Counted from the first letter of the stretch, positions 10,401 through 19,547 are shown. The stretch is DNA of 64,000 nucleotides from JAFDXJ01 sp038257845 (GCA_038257845.1 JBBSQL010000005.1:62001-126000); one strand, 5' to 3'. Numbers and translations: made by a program. Notes: generated by a model from the letters alone, not told the origin.

Positions 10401-12538
10401 TTATACAGGTCAGAAGTATTATTTATCCCTGGGGAATTCGTGTGGTGCGTACTATAACAATGCACCGCGGAAGTACCGGTTTTGAATACCGCGTAGATAG
10501 CGGATGGCGCGCAGACAGTGACGGTATATATGATTTTAAAACACAAGCTGAACCTACCAGCGGATATGATTTTCATCCTGGCCTGGTGAAAGGTGTTTTT
10601 AATGTAAAAAACATTGTGGAAAATGATCTTGCCCCGTTAGAAACTACCTGGTTTAAAGATTATGGTGTTCACATTGATAATAATACGGGCCTGCCAGTTT
10701 CAGTAGGCAGTGGGGTAAATCTTAATGTAGAAATGGTGCCTGTTTATTTTGACGCGGATGTATTTATCACAGATATTGATGGTACAACTAAAGATTCGAA
10801 CGGTGTACCACGAGGCGGTTTTGTACCATCAAAAAAGATGATTGGTTATTTACAGGTAGCCCCGAAAGGGGTGATTATTTCACCTGAATTATTTAAACAT
10901 TTATTAAACCTGCAAAATGGCCTTGGCGGTCCTGTGGATTGCACGGTAAATATTCATGGAAGCGGGCAGAAAATGCGCGTGAGCCGCGTGGAAGTGAACC
11001 ATAGCCTGGATGCAGCCAATAAAATCGTTTTCGCAACTGCCACTCAAGGCTTGCCTGTTTTACCAAAAGATGGAAGCTGGAGCCTGGCAAAACATATTAA
11101 AACTTCTAAAGAAGTTGTACCCGTAACTGAATCTGCAATTTCTTTGATCCGCCAGGGATTATTGGTAAATGGAAATGTACCGGACCAGTCACATCCCAAA
11201 GAAATAACGGCGATCAGTGAATTATTTAAAATCGCCGAAGACCGGGAAACTCAATTTGCATTTTTGCAAAATACCGATACACAGAAAATTCTTTTCCGTA
11301 ATCCTTTTTTCAAAATGGGTGAAGATCTTTTACATAGTACGATGCCGGATCTCGGCGATGCGTATAAATTACTCAACAGCAAAGGCTTGTTCCCCAATTT
11401 GGATGGCCTGGAAAAAATAGATCTTGATGCCGCTGGTTGCGCCACAAAAATCATTGATGAAGGTTATAAAATGGTGGATAAAGCTGCAACCAATGTTGCA
11501 AAAATGCTGGAGCAAAAATTTCAAAATTTCTCCTTCACTTTTATTGATAAACCGGGCATTTTAAAAGTATATATTGAATATGCTGCGACAGATGCCGATG
11601 CCAATACGCAAAACCCGGGCATTTTGAATGTAGATATAAATAGCCAGGTGAATAATTGGGTGAATAAAATGAACGATGTGACCATGGTTGTTGACCTTGT
11701 AGGAATGACAAGGTTGTTTATGATCACAGGGAAATTTGACACGGCAAAAGGTGAAAAGCCGGAATTTAAAGGGCCACAATTGATACCTGGCCACGGCCTC
11801 AAACCGATCATAGATATTTTGGAAATCCTGGAAATGATCGGCACAAGCGCGGATTATGCTGACATCGTAAAAAAAGGCCTGCAAATAGCCATGAGCAACA
11901 GCCCGAATAACTGGGAGTACAAATTCCAGGCAGATAAAGAAATACCTGTTTTACAATTTCCACCAGCATATCTTGATGGACCAACAACGCCACTTCGCCT
12001 GAAAGCCAATATGAAACTGGGCGTTTATTTTAACCTTGGTATGGAAGTTCCACCTGCAGGTTTGCCATCATTAAGCGCAGGTGCTTTTATAGAATTCGGT
12101 GCCGAACTTCATGTGATGTGTGTGAGCCTTGCTGCAGCAACAATTTACGCTGTTGGCCAGGTTACATTGCGCATTTCTGCGGATACGATCAAAGGACCGG
12201 GGCTTTATTTGAAACTGGGTTTTGGTGTAGAATTAATGGTAGGAATTCCTGTTGTCGGCAATGTAAGTGTATATTATGGTGTGGGCATTGAAATGTCTTT
12301 AGACACAACCCAAATCACAGTAGCTGCATTTATTTTATTTAGGGGCCGGGCTGAAATACTGGGAGGTATTGTTACCATCCAAATACAAATTGAAGCCAGC
12401 GGAAAAGTGCATAAAGAAATTGGTTCAGGCCGAACAGATTGTATCGCGCAAGTTTCATTCCGTATTGACATAAGTATTGTCTTTGTGATCAATATTCATG
12501 AAACAGAAACCTGGCAGGAAACCAGGCAGATTGCATAA
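7406..12538 (+). CDS. Giant uncharacterised protein A (about 1710 residues)
   Basis: No family recognised. The start at ATG 7406 (MNEDLLMQVLAQ) is preferred over a TTG at 7349 that would add a 19-residue extension. No signal peptide, lipobox or membrane helix is evident at the N-terminus, so the product is probably cytoplasmic or exported by a non-Sec route. A Gln/Pro-rich linker lies at about residues 626-645. Around 1000 there is a well-ordered Trp/Arg-rich stretch (for example IIYPWGIRVVRTITMHRG). The last about 190 residues (from about 1520) are Gly-rich, with alternating hydrophobic positions typical of beta structure or a self-assembling sheet (for example YYGVGIEMSLD). The second giant gene follows 33 bases downstream, so the pair is probably one operon. 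No enzyme motif was found. Confidence 0.75.
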   Translation: MNEDLLMQVLAQVSAEFDAAGNTQSQLTNLKEKIASAIFTKQNVASASHDFLFEKIQKPVSEKLKNETELSLQKLFTQQGTEANIPAIRVFRREVPFHTSQLKSSAPDWARGASVSETIGPIIGAHGRPVWFDIYKVEKGVKIYLQGAGQPALILSLNIPIISHINQTSNKYSIPASSAWINAALFAHTAPDNEFMGLKVKSGSISFSQNISLQNDVIQVLPGTTVTVELLLTQQIASGDAPGNIGIDAKNADIKLPEKISFSFSHSGAQITGAGNASWKIYGQANAFTFNQSAPAFYLSQFNRVLIPYKIDAIEFDIKSASGVIPIRGKANISQVAWSFACAQLDINNPLGANGAGALMMNLKTGIETTWKGLSDINFKNETWIQLRSPWLLAEPGRISITDADAYGNMAKQEYNLWRNKKDEWNKLQLDFTNHFIFFYNCIQTGNESLMAFTDCNGVIDKPVDVSGVPFELKSKATFFILSFSMDKNMVMLYDNNMLADNNALPNSPVVFTSKAIGLNNALLTVSPIAGFLLYGEMKDPGILSKTALIFSFGLLNYSPTLPDPYASNVAVSRRKYERGNDKMKSQYAQDSISQLLVALLQWENEIAPNVVFIWGDIAGGLQKNLATPNAPQEGPQPTQPPKVDSTLNMAQPTFNLKQNMAFAERNADIQIKRQQQLHESNYKIAGYQEEQYAVNMQTHESQSPGRLNQKSIFNLLDVSTQADLLGVSLGFTDDRMIFGERYKIEDTNENENPFAIQGMDVVATSRFVRIFTVPQISWEPLINIPAPDINNPPTPWDPPLGILKFDNDGIPALIGNTGTDPVVIAPIPATKELAEKYPSDMNFKAWSMFTLPNGMLSIGRYVQENKYYPTPNTKGAKIELLKAAFDNGTKAGWQIITRAGKNPNDENTVFEGQTFQDSNVHHIFVNGSWSILGKTPTEIFNNEFGIHGLIQRGIPLERYDFTGYGAQVFSSWLNKKADIAMVSQAIFDVWRGRVAKEIIQVRSIIYPWGIRVVRTITMHRGSTGFEYRVDSGWRADSDGIYDFKTQAEPTSGYDFHPGLVKGVFNVKNIVENDLAPLETTWFKDYGVHIDNNTGLPVSVGSGVNLNVEMVPVYFDADVFITDIDGTTKDSNGVPRGGFVPSKKMIGYLQVAPKGVIISPELFKHLLNLQNGLGGPVDCTVNIHGSGQKMRVSRVEVNHSLDAANKIVFATATQGLPVLPKDGSWSLAKHIKTSKEVVPVTESAISLIRQGLLVNGNVPDQSHPKEITAISELFKIAEDRETQFAFLQNTDTQKILFRNPFFKMGEDLLHSTMPDLGDAYKLLNSKGLFPNLDGLEKIDLDAAGCATKIIDEGYKMVDKAATNVAKMLEQKFQNFSFTFIDKPGILKVYIEYAATDADANTQNPGILNVDINSQVNNWVNKMNDVTMVVDLVGMTRLFMITGKFDTAKGEKPEFKGPQLIPGHGLKPIIDILEILEMIGTSADYADIVKKGLQIAMSNSPNNWEYKFQADKEIPVLQFPPAYLDGPTTPLRLKANMKLGVYFNLGMEVPPAGLPSLSAGAFIEFGAELHVMCVSLAAATIYAVGQVTLRISADTIKGPGLYLKLGFGVELMVGIPVVGNVSVYYGVGIEMSLDTTQITVAAFILFRGRAEILGGIVTIQIQIEASGKVHKEIGSGRTDCIAQVSFRIDISIVFVINIHETETWQETRQIA

Positions 12539-12571
12539 TCTAAAAAATATTTTTTTCTAAAATAAATAATT

Positions 12572-15500
12572 ATGACGCCGAAAATAAGTTTGATGGCTTT
12601 CCCCCAAAAACAAGTGGGAAATAGTTTGTTTATAAATGTGTTGTCCATCATCCGGAATTACAACCCATTGACAACAACTGATCTAAACCCGGCCTGGGTA
12701 AATGCAAATCTGCGTTTACAAGCCATGGTCATTGATGCTTTGGATGATTACCCGCGGCTGGATCTCGCCGCTACTGCGTATGATCTTGCGGCTGCAGGCA
12801 TTCCGATAGCTGCAAAAAATATATTTACATCTCTTGAAAACCGTTTTAAAATCACGAAAACTGCGAATGATGCCGGTGCAAGAACTGACATGAAGAATTT
12901 CCAGGTGATGAAAAAATACTTACCGCTGTCCTACCGAGAAGCGTTCAATTTTACCACACCAAAAAATAAAAACATCACTGTTACCGGCGATGAATACCAT
13001 TGTGCCATTAAAAATAACCCGGACCCCGATCCAAATTTCGGGGCAACTATTTCTGATGAAACAAGCTGGGGAAAAGTCTTTGCTTTTTGCCTGCGGCATA
13101 AAGAATTGGCAAAAAAATGCGGCTTTATTCATGAACTCCTGGAAATAAAATTGACAGATAATACGTACAAAAATGGTGGCTGGCTGTATATTGATATTCA
13201 CCCGGAATGTAGTTATTTTCCCAAGGTTTCGGCCGACCCGAATTTTGTAAAAAGATATGCAGCGCGTATTCCAAAACTTGATTTGAAAAAAAAGCGCGAT
13301 CTTTTTACCGCCGTTGCTTTCCCTGTTTTATTAAATGCAAACCCACCAGCGGCGGATGATCCCGTTGCTCCATCTACTGCAATCCTGGACCAAATGTTTA
13401 TGGAAGCGGCATCCTATGATGATGGATTTTGTAAAATCATGCACAATTACCAGCCGGTAAGTAATCATCTCTTAAGTGAAGAACAGGATGATGAATCTCC
13501 TGTAACCAGCGACATTGGAATTCGCCTTGGATGGGATGATGAGCAAATAGCAGAATGGCATGCCAGGCAAATGATGGAAGATCCGGGCACCGGCCACCGT
13601 GCAGATGCGCCATTGGGTGTTTTTCAATACCGTATGGATGTGCGTGAAAAAGTAAAGGAAGGTGACCCTGTAAATAAATGGATTTCGCTATGTCGTGTGC
13701 GATATGATAAAGATGTTTTTTTGGATGAAGAACAAATTGGTTCAAAAAACGACGAACTCGAATTGGGCATTGATGTGTATCCCACAAAACCGGACCAGGG
13801 GCCGGGCACACATTTTTGGCTGCCTGCTTATTTCACTCAATGGATTGGCAACAGCCTTGCGCTTCAGGATGAAGATGCGATTGCTATTTATCATAAAGAC
13901 GAAATTGTATCAAATCATTTAGTGCCAAAAAATATTTATGATCCTGCGGATGACCAGCCATTTAAAGCCACAAAAAATACTTTTTACAAAGCCGCCGGCC
14001 TGGATAAAATACAATTAGTATATGGCCATGAATATGAATTCCGAATCCGCATGAGCGACATTACCGGAGGAGGACCAACTGTGGACATGGAACCACAATA
14101 TGATGCGCCATCTCCCATTACTGATTGTCTTTTTAAAAGACATGTGATACCGCAGCAGGTGGATTTTATTTCACTTTTACCCACAGTAGATACAAAAATA
14201 TTTACCGGCAATAAACTCAGTTTGAAGCGACCAATTCTCGGCTATCCCGCTGTTTTATTTACAGGTGTTTACCCGGATGGTGTAGAAAAATTAATAGCGG
14301 ATGCGAATTCAATTATTGCGGGAAATTTAAAACGTGGAGTTGGCCTGGCTGATCCGGATGTGGAAACCGTTGAAATAACGGCTGAAGTGAAATCACTCGC
14401 ATTGGATACTACCGTGCGGAAATTACACGCTAAAGATAATTTTGCTTTTTTATATGTTACCCGCCGTGCATATGACGCATCTTTAGAAAGCAAATTAGAT
14501 ATAAAATTAAATTTTGTGGATGCACCTGTCCTGGTTTTTTCAGGCAGCCCGCAAATAGATGATCTCGGCTTGAATACTTCCGGGAACAATGATATTAATC
14601 AAAGAACAGATCTTGTTTTACCAACTGCCAGAGATATTCGAATAACAGTTCGCGCAGTTACAAAAAGTAAAACAGATTATTATGGAGGCATAGATGAAAA
14701 TGGCCTGAACAGGGTTGAATTAAAAGGCACACCTATTACTTTTTTAACCAGGAAAGCGGCAAAATCTGAAAAGAATTTCTTTAAACCAACAGGTGAAAAT
14801 ATGATGATCCGGGGCATTTTCCTGCAACCGGAAGAACCTTTTAAGTTCACAGCGGATTTCAATAAACTACTTGTTGAAAACCTGGCGGATGCCAATCAAA
14901 CACCGACATTGATGGACAGGCTATCAGCCGCAGTGGGCGCGGATTCCAAAGGCATGTCGTTAGTTGGAAAACAGGGCCAGCGCTGGCAATTTGGCGTCAG
15001 CCGTTTTATTCGAAATACAGCAGCACCGGATAATACAAGTATCACATTTGCCACTAAAAATGATTTACTGAATCATTGGATCGTGCCAATCACCTTACTC
15101 GTAAACCGTGACTGGAGTTGGGATGGTTTATTGCCCACAAGTGTTTCTGTATTTAGAAGAAAAATTTTCCTGCGTGATGCTATGAAAGCCATGAATATTA
15201 CAGACCGGGAAGCATTTTTAGAAAATAATTCCACGGAAAATATTTTGATGGACAATGCAGTTATTGCCAGAGCAAAAGAAGAATTGGTAGGTGATATTTC
15301 TTTTAAACAAGCCATTAATTTAACTGCATTGATCCATGCAGACCGCTCACAGACCTTTGCTTGTTTTATTGATGCCGTAGAACCAAAGCAGGAAGACCTG
15401 GATAAATTCCCGGATGAATTATTAGTTGCTTACAAGCTGCAGTTAAACTTTAAAACGGAGAGCGGCCCGTCGCTTAAAAAAGATAAAGATTTACATATTT

Positions 15501-16738
15501 ACCTGCATTTGCCCATAACTACACCGCCGGCAGAAATGCCGAAAATAGTGAGCGCGGGAATGTCCATGAGTCCATATATCCGCGATGAAAATTATGCAAA
15601 TACAGAAACCCGGAAAAAATATCTCTGGGTAGAATTTGCGGAGCCGCTTAAAAATACCGATGACACCTATTTTGCCCGGATGCTGGCGTATGCGCCGGAT
15701 GTGTTACTGGCAAAATGGGAATTGGATTTATTTGTGGCAAAAAAAGAACCTGTATTGCCGCTTGATCCTGAATTTATCCGCATCATCAGTCCATCGTCCA
15801 GTGACGATAGAACTGGTTTGTTTGCCATGCAGGAAATGATCCCGGCAACGGATAGCAACGTGCATTATATTTTACCCATACCGCCCGGCATGCATAATGA
15901 AGCGCTGGAGATGTTTGGTCTATATACCTACGAATTCCGGGTAGGACATAAAATTCCCTGGAGCACTGCTCACGGGCGATTTGGTCGGGCACTGAGAAGT
16001 ACTGGTATTCAGCATCCGCCGCCACAATTATATTGTGTACCCAACCGCAATGAAAAATTTATCACCGTGACTGCGCCTTATGCGCAAACAGTTTTTGATG
16101 GTAGAAATGTGACCAGCAAACCACCGCGCACAGAAATCTGGGCATTGCTGTATGCGCAGGTAAGAATGGCGGACGATAGTGACATGCGGAATATTTTATT
16201 ATCGGATAAAAAATTGATTATACGGCGCGATTTAAAAAGCCAGAATTCTTCCCAAACAAATTCCGATGCTACGCAACAGGGAATGACGGGATGGATGAAT
16301 GCAGAAGTGGAATATTTGTTGAATCAAATGGGTTTGCCGTCGGATAGTCCTTTAAGTGTTCTTTGCGTGGAAATGATGCCGGGTTATGAAAACTTTTTTG
16401 TTACCCAGGACAAGAGAAATCAATACAACCAGGTGTATGCTGCAGAAGGCATGCATGGCTCAGGCCCGTTAAACCGGAATATGAATAAAAAAGATACTGC
16501 CGCTTTCCAGGCCAATTTTAAAAACTATATGATCAATGTAAATGAAGGCATGAATGAAATGCAAAACAAGATACATACTGAATACATGAAAAGATATTCA
16601 ACGGAAAATAGTGAGCAGGGAATTTATATTAATAACTCAGATGACGGTGTGAGGCCATTGACAACAGATTTAGGTTTTCACCGGATATTACGCACGTCCA
16701 CGTTGATAGAAGTGCCGGAAGTTTGTTGTACGGAATAG
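12572..16738 (+). CDS. Giant uncharacterised protein B (1388 residues)
   Basis: No family recognised. It begins MTPKISLMAFPQKQ without a signal peptide or membrane segment. Composition is that of a large folded protein with many Trp, Tyr, Pro and charged residues, and is not repetitive. Around residues 487-501 the segment YEFRIRMSDITGGGP resembles the end of a fibronectin-III-like beta-sandwich; elsewhere strand-rich segments alternate with helices. The last about 100 residues are rich in Met, Asn and Gln, and the protein ends with EVCCTE. It follows protein A by 33 bases on the same strand, and the similar style (large, non-secreted, beta-rich, no enzyme motif) suggests the two act together. 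A structural or scaffold-like role is only a guess. Confidence 0.75.
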   Translation: MTPKISLMAFPQKQVGNSLFINVLSIIRNYNPLTTTDLNPAWVNANLRLQAMVIDALDDYPRLDLAATAYDLAAAGIPIAAKNIFTSLENRFKITKTANDAGARTDMKNFQVMKKYLPLSYREAFNFTTPKNKNITVTGDEYHCAIKNNPDPDPNFGATISDETSWGKVFAFCLRHKELAKKCGFIHELLEIKLTDNTYKNGGWLYIDIHPECSYFPKVSADPNFVKRYAARIPKLDLKKKRDLFTAVAFPVLLNANPPAADDPVAPSTAILDQMFMEAASYDDGFCKIMHNYQPVSNHLLSEEQDDESPVTSDIGIRLGWDDEQIAEWHARQMMEDPGTGHRADAPLGVFQYRMDVREKVKEGDPVNKWISLCRVRYDKDVFLDEEQIGSKNDELELGIDVYPTKPDQGPGTHFWLPAYFTQWIGNSLALQDEDAIAIYHKDEIVSNHLVPKNIYDPADDQPFKATKNTFYKAAGLDKIQLVYGHEYEFRIRMSDITGGGPTVDMEPQYDAPSPITDCLFKRHVIPQQVDFISLLPTVDTKIFTGNKLSLKRPILGYPAVLFTGVYPDGVEKLIADANSIIAGNLKRGVGLADPDVETVEITAEVKSLALDTTVRKLHAKDNFAFLYVTRRAYDASLESKLDIKLNFVDAPVLVFSGSPQIDDLGLNTSGNNDINQRTDLVLPTARDIRITVRAVTKSKTDYYGGIDENGLNRVELKGTPITFLTRKAAKSEKNFFKPTGENMMIRGIFLQPEEPFKFTADFNKLLVENLADANQTPTLMDRLSAAVGADSKGMSLVGKQGQRWQFGVSRFIRNTAAPDNTSITFATKNDLLNHWIVPITLLVNRDWSWDGLLPTSVSVFRRKIFLRDAMKAMNITDREAFLENNSTENILMDNAVIARAKEELVGDISFKQAINLTALIHADRSQTFACFIDAVEPKQEDLDKFPDELLVAYKLQLNFKTESGPSLKKDKDLHIYLHLPITTPPAEMPKIVSAGMSMSPYIRDENYANTETRKKYLWVEFAEPLKNTDDTYFARMLAYAPDVLLAKWELDLFVAKKEPVLPLDPEFIRIISPSSSDDRTGLFAMQEMIPATDSNVHYILPIPPGMHNEALEMFGLYTYEFRVGHKIPWSTAHGRFGRALRSTGIQHPPPQLYCVPNRNEKFITVTAPYAQTVFDGRNVTSKPPRTEIWALLYAQVRMADDSDMRNILLSDKKLIIRRDLKSQNSSQTNSDATQQGMTGWMNAEVEYLLNQMGLPSDSPLSVLCVEMMPGYENFFVTQDKRNQYNQVYAAEGMHGSGPLNRNMNKKDTAAFQANFKNYMINVNEGMNEMQNKIHTEYMKRYSTENSEQGIYINNSDDGVRPLTTDLGFHRILRTSTLIEVPEVCCTE

Positions 16739-16845
16739 ATTGTTTTTGAATTTTTTCCCCCAATTAATTTAAGCATTAAGATGTATGGTTTAAGATTTTT
16801 TTCAGTGCAATAACTCATACTAATATTACAGGTAGGTTCATGCTT
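16739..16845. other. Short spacer after giant gene B
   Basis: About 107 bases between the end of the plus-strand giant gene and the minus-strand RHS remnant. No terminator hairpin or reading frame is visible here. Confidence 0.4.
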
Positions 16846-17085
16846 TTATTTATTTGCCTGGAGTGCATCATACGTATAATTTATCGTTCCTTTCCCCGTA
16901 ACCACAATCGTTTCCGGCAGGTTTAAATAATTATAACTGATACTGTTGATGGATTTATTTTTATCCTTGGTAAGATTGCCATTGCCGTCATAGAAATAAT
17001 CCTGCGTGGTGTTGTTATTTACCTCTTTAAAAACACCAAGCGTGATGTTGGGATTATTTTGATTTTGGATTCTCATTGAACACAA
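16846..17085 (-). pseudogene. RHS core remnant
   Basis: A 79-codon open frame that is an isolated scrap of an RHS protein. Its middle (about 16855-17060) matches, with few changes, the segment of the full-length RHS gene at about 21790-22015: both encode FKEVNNNTTQDY, NGNLTKDKNKSINSISYNYL and VTGKGTI, then YTYDA. It has no signal peptide, no toxin domain and no continuation on either side, so it is a decayed copy and not a working gene. It lies beyond the last immunity gene of the RHS array, as expected for the trailing debris of earlier recombination. Confidence 0.8.
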
Positions 17086-17126
17086 TTTATTTTCTTTTCC
17101 TTATTGCTACATTTGTTTTCTCAGTT

Positions 17127-17150
17127 CCAGACCAAGTCTGGCTTTTATTT
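17127..17150 (+). terminator. Hairpin with T-rich tail, possible terminator
   Basis: A perfect 6-bp stem (CCAGAC with GTCTGG, loop CAA) is followed by CTTTTATTT on the plus strand. It is the first terminator-like structure downstream of the giant-gene pair and could end that transcript, though it lies about 390 bases past the stop. Confidence 0.4.
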
Positions 17151-17260
17151 CCATCCATAGTTGAAAACTAAGGATAGCCGGGGCAGGATAATAAACTTAC
17201 TCAAAAATGAACGTACGCTTACGTATAGGAGAATTGAGATAACCCTGATTCATGCCAATA

Positions 17261-17827
17261 CTATTGATGAACCTGATTACAAAAAAAACTTATTACCCTG
17301 TAGTTGTCATCAAAAAGAAATACAATTTTAAAATAACTGCCAAATTTTGGAAAAGATTGATAATCTGAAGGTTTGTTATTATAATAATCTACATATAATT
17401 CTGCCAATAAATATTTTTCTTCTGGTTTGGAAAAAACAAGATACAATTGAGATTTTTTATTTTTAAAACAACTATCATCTTTAAAATAATTTTCAGGTTC
17501 AAAATAGTGCTCTTTATCATACAATAATATGAATTCATTGACTTTAATTTTAGAAAAATTTCCAGTATCCGGCTTTATTACTTCTTCAATAACATTTTTA
17601 TTCAACATTATTAGAGAAATAGGATATATTTCAGTAAGAATATTTGGAGGGTAATTTCTTTTAGATATCTTTTTAAAAAAATTATCTGCATTCTTTAAGT
17701 TTTTAGATTTGCTTACATACTTAATAGCTGACAGATATTTTTTATTGATAATTGAAGTATCAAAATTTTGAGCTTTCAAATTAATATCTATAAATATAAA
17801 AACCCAAAGACATAAAAAAATTTTCAT
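17261..17827 (-). CDS. Secreted putative immunity protein for the HELQH RHS module
   Basis: About 188 residues starting MKIFLCLWVFIFIDINLKAQ, a Sec signal peptide cleaved near KAQ. An in-frame ATG at 17848 would add seven residues and overlap the upstream RHS module by 11 bases. The mature protein is Lys-, Phe- and Tyr-rich and unlike any family I know. Position directly after an RHS C-terminal domain is the standard place for a cognate immunity gene. Secretion to the periplasm or outer membrane would fit a toxin that acts outside the cytoplasm. The immunity role is inferred from position only. Base composition is more AT-rich than the surrounding core genes. Confidence 0.6.
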   Translation of the reverse strand: MKIFLCLWVFIFIDINLKAQNFDTSIINKKYLSAIKYVSKSKNLKNADNFFKKISKRNYPPNILTEIYPISLIMLNKNVIEEVIKPDTGNFSKIKVNEFILLYDKEHYFEPENYFKDDSCFKNKKSQLYLVFSKPEEKYLLAELYVDYYNNKPSDYQSFPKFGSYFKIVFLFDDNYRVISFFCNQVHQ

Positions 17828-17837
17828 AAAAAATTGT

Positions 17838-19547
17838 TTATGGAACATACCCTATTTCCATACTTGTCGGGATTATTCCTTTATTAATATTATTCAACGA
17901 TTGATTATTAAATGGGAGATATACCTTACCCTCCGTTCCCATATGCATAGGCCCGTAAGATAAGCGTTGACCTAAATTCATACCTTGACTATTTAATTGT
18001 CTTCGAACTTTATTCATTCTACTTTCAGGTCCTCCTATTTCTCCAAAGGGAACACCAACTTGACCATTAACAGTTATTTTTAATGGGTCTGATTTTCCAC
18101 CAAAAATATCAGTATGTTGAAGTTCATGTAGAAACGTCATACCATAACCTTGTGTAAAATTGTTCAAATCTGACGAAGTGCCATTTATAAATTTATCTAT
18201 TTGTTTACCATTTATATTTATTTGTAATCCTCCCCCTTTTGAACCTATATCATCTCGATCAAATACATCAATTTTTTGTCGGCTATTTATAGCTTTCATC
18301 AAATCTTTTCTGGCAGCTCTGCTACCTATATTTTTGCCATTTTTATCCTTTGAGATAACAGGCTTTGATTTGCCCTTACTATTGGTAGTAGATTCATATG
18401 TCAGATAACCATGTTCATTAGTTGACAATGTTAAACCTGTCGCCGTTTGCAAATCTGATGTAACATTCTTTACAGTAGTTTGATTGTTGTTTAGAGCACT
18501 AGAAAAATCTAAAGTATCTCCCAAAGGGTCATTAATTAAAATTGGATTATTATCCATTGTAGAGTACATACTCTGTGAGTAATCAGGTTTCGGATCTAAC
18601 TGCCACCACCTACCTAATTGTGGGTCAAGACTTCTAAAATTGGTTGCATAAAGTTCAAGTCCACTTCCATCGCTGAACTCTTTACTTTGTAATTCAGAAC
18701 CCTTATTGAATTTGTATTTATTTTCCGGCGCACCATTTAATGCCTTACTTGAAATCCCCGCCATCGTCAACCCGAATGGATAATAATGTGTCTCCTCAAT
18801 CAAAGGCCCTCTTGTATGAATCACCTGTAAATTATCAAAGAAAACATCCACATTACTTTCATTACTGCAATACACATAAAGATAACCATTCTTTGGAATG
18901 GAAATTGTATTGTGATGTGTTTTTAAAACATCACCTGTTGCATTCACACCACTAAATCCAGAACTCGAAGAAACTACTTTAAACTGTTCATCAAATAAAA
19001 TCCAGTTGATATACGCTTTCGGGATATTTACGCCGGGATCGGGAACTGAATTATTCAGCCAGTTTCCAAGAGGAACTGTTGTATTTGGATTATTAAACAG
19101 CGTTGTTGCATCTGTTCCATGCCCGCCGAGAGTTACTGCCTGGCTGCCTGCAAATATTCCAAGAAAATTCATCAACGCTCCACTAATATTGTAATTGTTT
19201 TCAATTAAAATGCCATTGTCATGCCAATAAGATTTTCCATACACATCTACAACATCCCCACTCATTACGCGAAGCGTAATTCCTAAACCTGTTTTTACGC
19301 CCTGCTGCCCGTTTAATTTATATAACTTCTTGCTTACTTGTCCTGTGTTCGCAGAAGGGTTTGTGTTGTATGGCGGATTGCCATTATTGTTTTTATATGT
19401 CGCAGTATTTTGAGCAAATCCACTTATTGTACTTGTATCAACAATATTTGCATCCTGTATATCATAATATTGTTTTTCAATTGACAGTGCGGCGACATTC
19501 TGGCTCACCACTTTTGTAATTAATTCAGAGTCATAGTCTTTCAGCAC
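17838..19547 (-). CDS. Orphan RHS C-terminal module with HELQH metallopeptidase-like domain
   Basis: A 569-codon frame that begins with GTG, has no signal peptide and lacks the N-terminal two thirds of an RHS protein. Residues about 15-345 are nearly identical to the core end of the full-length RHS protein next door, including ETHYYPFGLTMAGIS and the hallmark LDPQ-GR-W--DP and NDPLG motifs. After NDPLG (about 343) the sequence becomes unrelated. This variable part contains HELQH at 474-478, the zinc-binding HExxH pattern of zincins. Downstream acidic and Asn residues in GEIGGPESRMN could supply the third ligand, and RLSYG follows. The gene starts 29 bases after the neighbour's immunity gene. 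It is probably a silent cassette that becomes active by recombining onto the full-length RHS gene. Confidence 0.8.
   Translation of the reverse strand: MLKDYDSELITKVVSQNVAALSIEKQYYDIQDANIVDTSTISGFAQNTATYKNNNGNPPYNTNPSANTGQVSKKLYKLNGQQGVKTGLGITLRVMSGDVVDVYGKSYWHDNGILIENNYNISGALMNFLGIFAGSQAVTLGGHGTDATTLFNNPNTTVPLGNWLNNSVPDPGVNIPKAYINWILFDEQFKVVSSSSGFSGVNATGDVLKTHHNTISIPKNGYLYVYCSNESNVDVFFDNLQVIHTRGPLIEETHYYPFGLTMAGISSKALNGAPENKYKFNKGSELQSKEFSDGSGLELYATNFRSLDPQLGRWWQLDPKPDYSQSMYSTMDNNPILINDPLGDTLDFSSALNNNQTTVKNVTSDLQTATGLTLSTNEHGYLTYESTTNSKGKSKPVISKDKNGKNIGSRAARKDLMKAINSRQKIDVFDRDDIGSKGGGLQININGKQIDKFINGTSSDLNNFTQGYGMTFLHELQHTDIFGGKSDPLKITVNGQVGVPFGEIGGPESRMNKVRRQLNSQGMNLGQRLSYGPMHMGTEGKVYLPFNNQSLNNINKGIIPTSMEIGYVP
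18640..19507. repeat. RHS core-end duplication, copy 2 (orphan module)
   Basis: About 870 bases that match 20680-21552 with scattered substitutions, in the same orientation. Similarity ends near 19507, 40 bases inside the orphan frame, and on the other side near the end of the RHS core, where the variable toxin domains begin. Such paired homology allows recombination that swaps the C-terminal domain. Confidence 0.85.

Noticed and set aside
8305..15839. Many antisense frames of 60-138 codons inside the giant genes
   Set aside because: The long sense frames are intact and continuous; the antisense ones have no motif, promoter or spacing that supports them.
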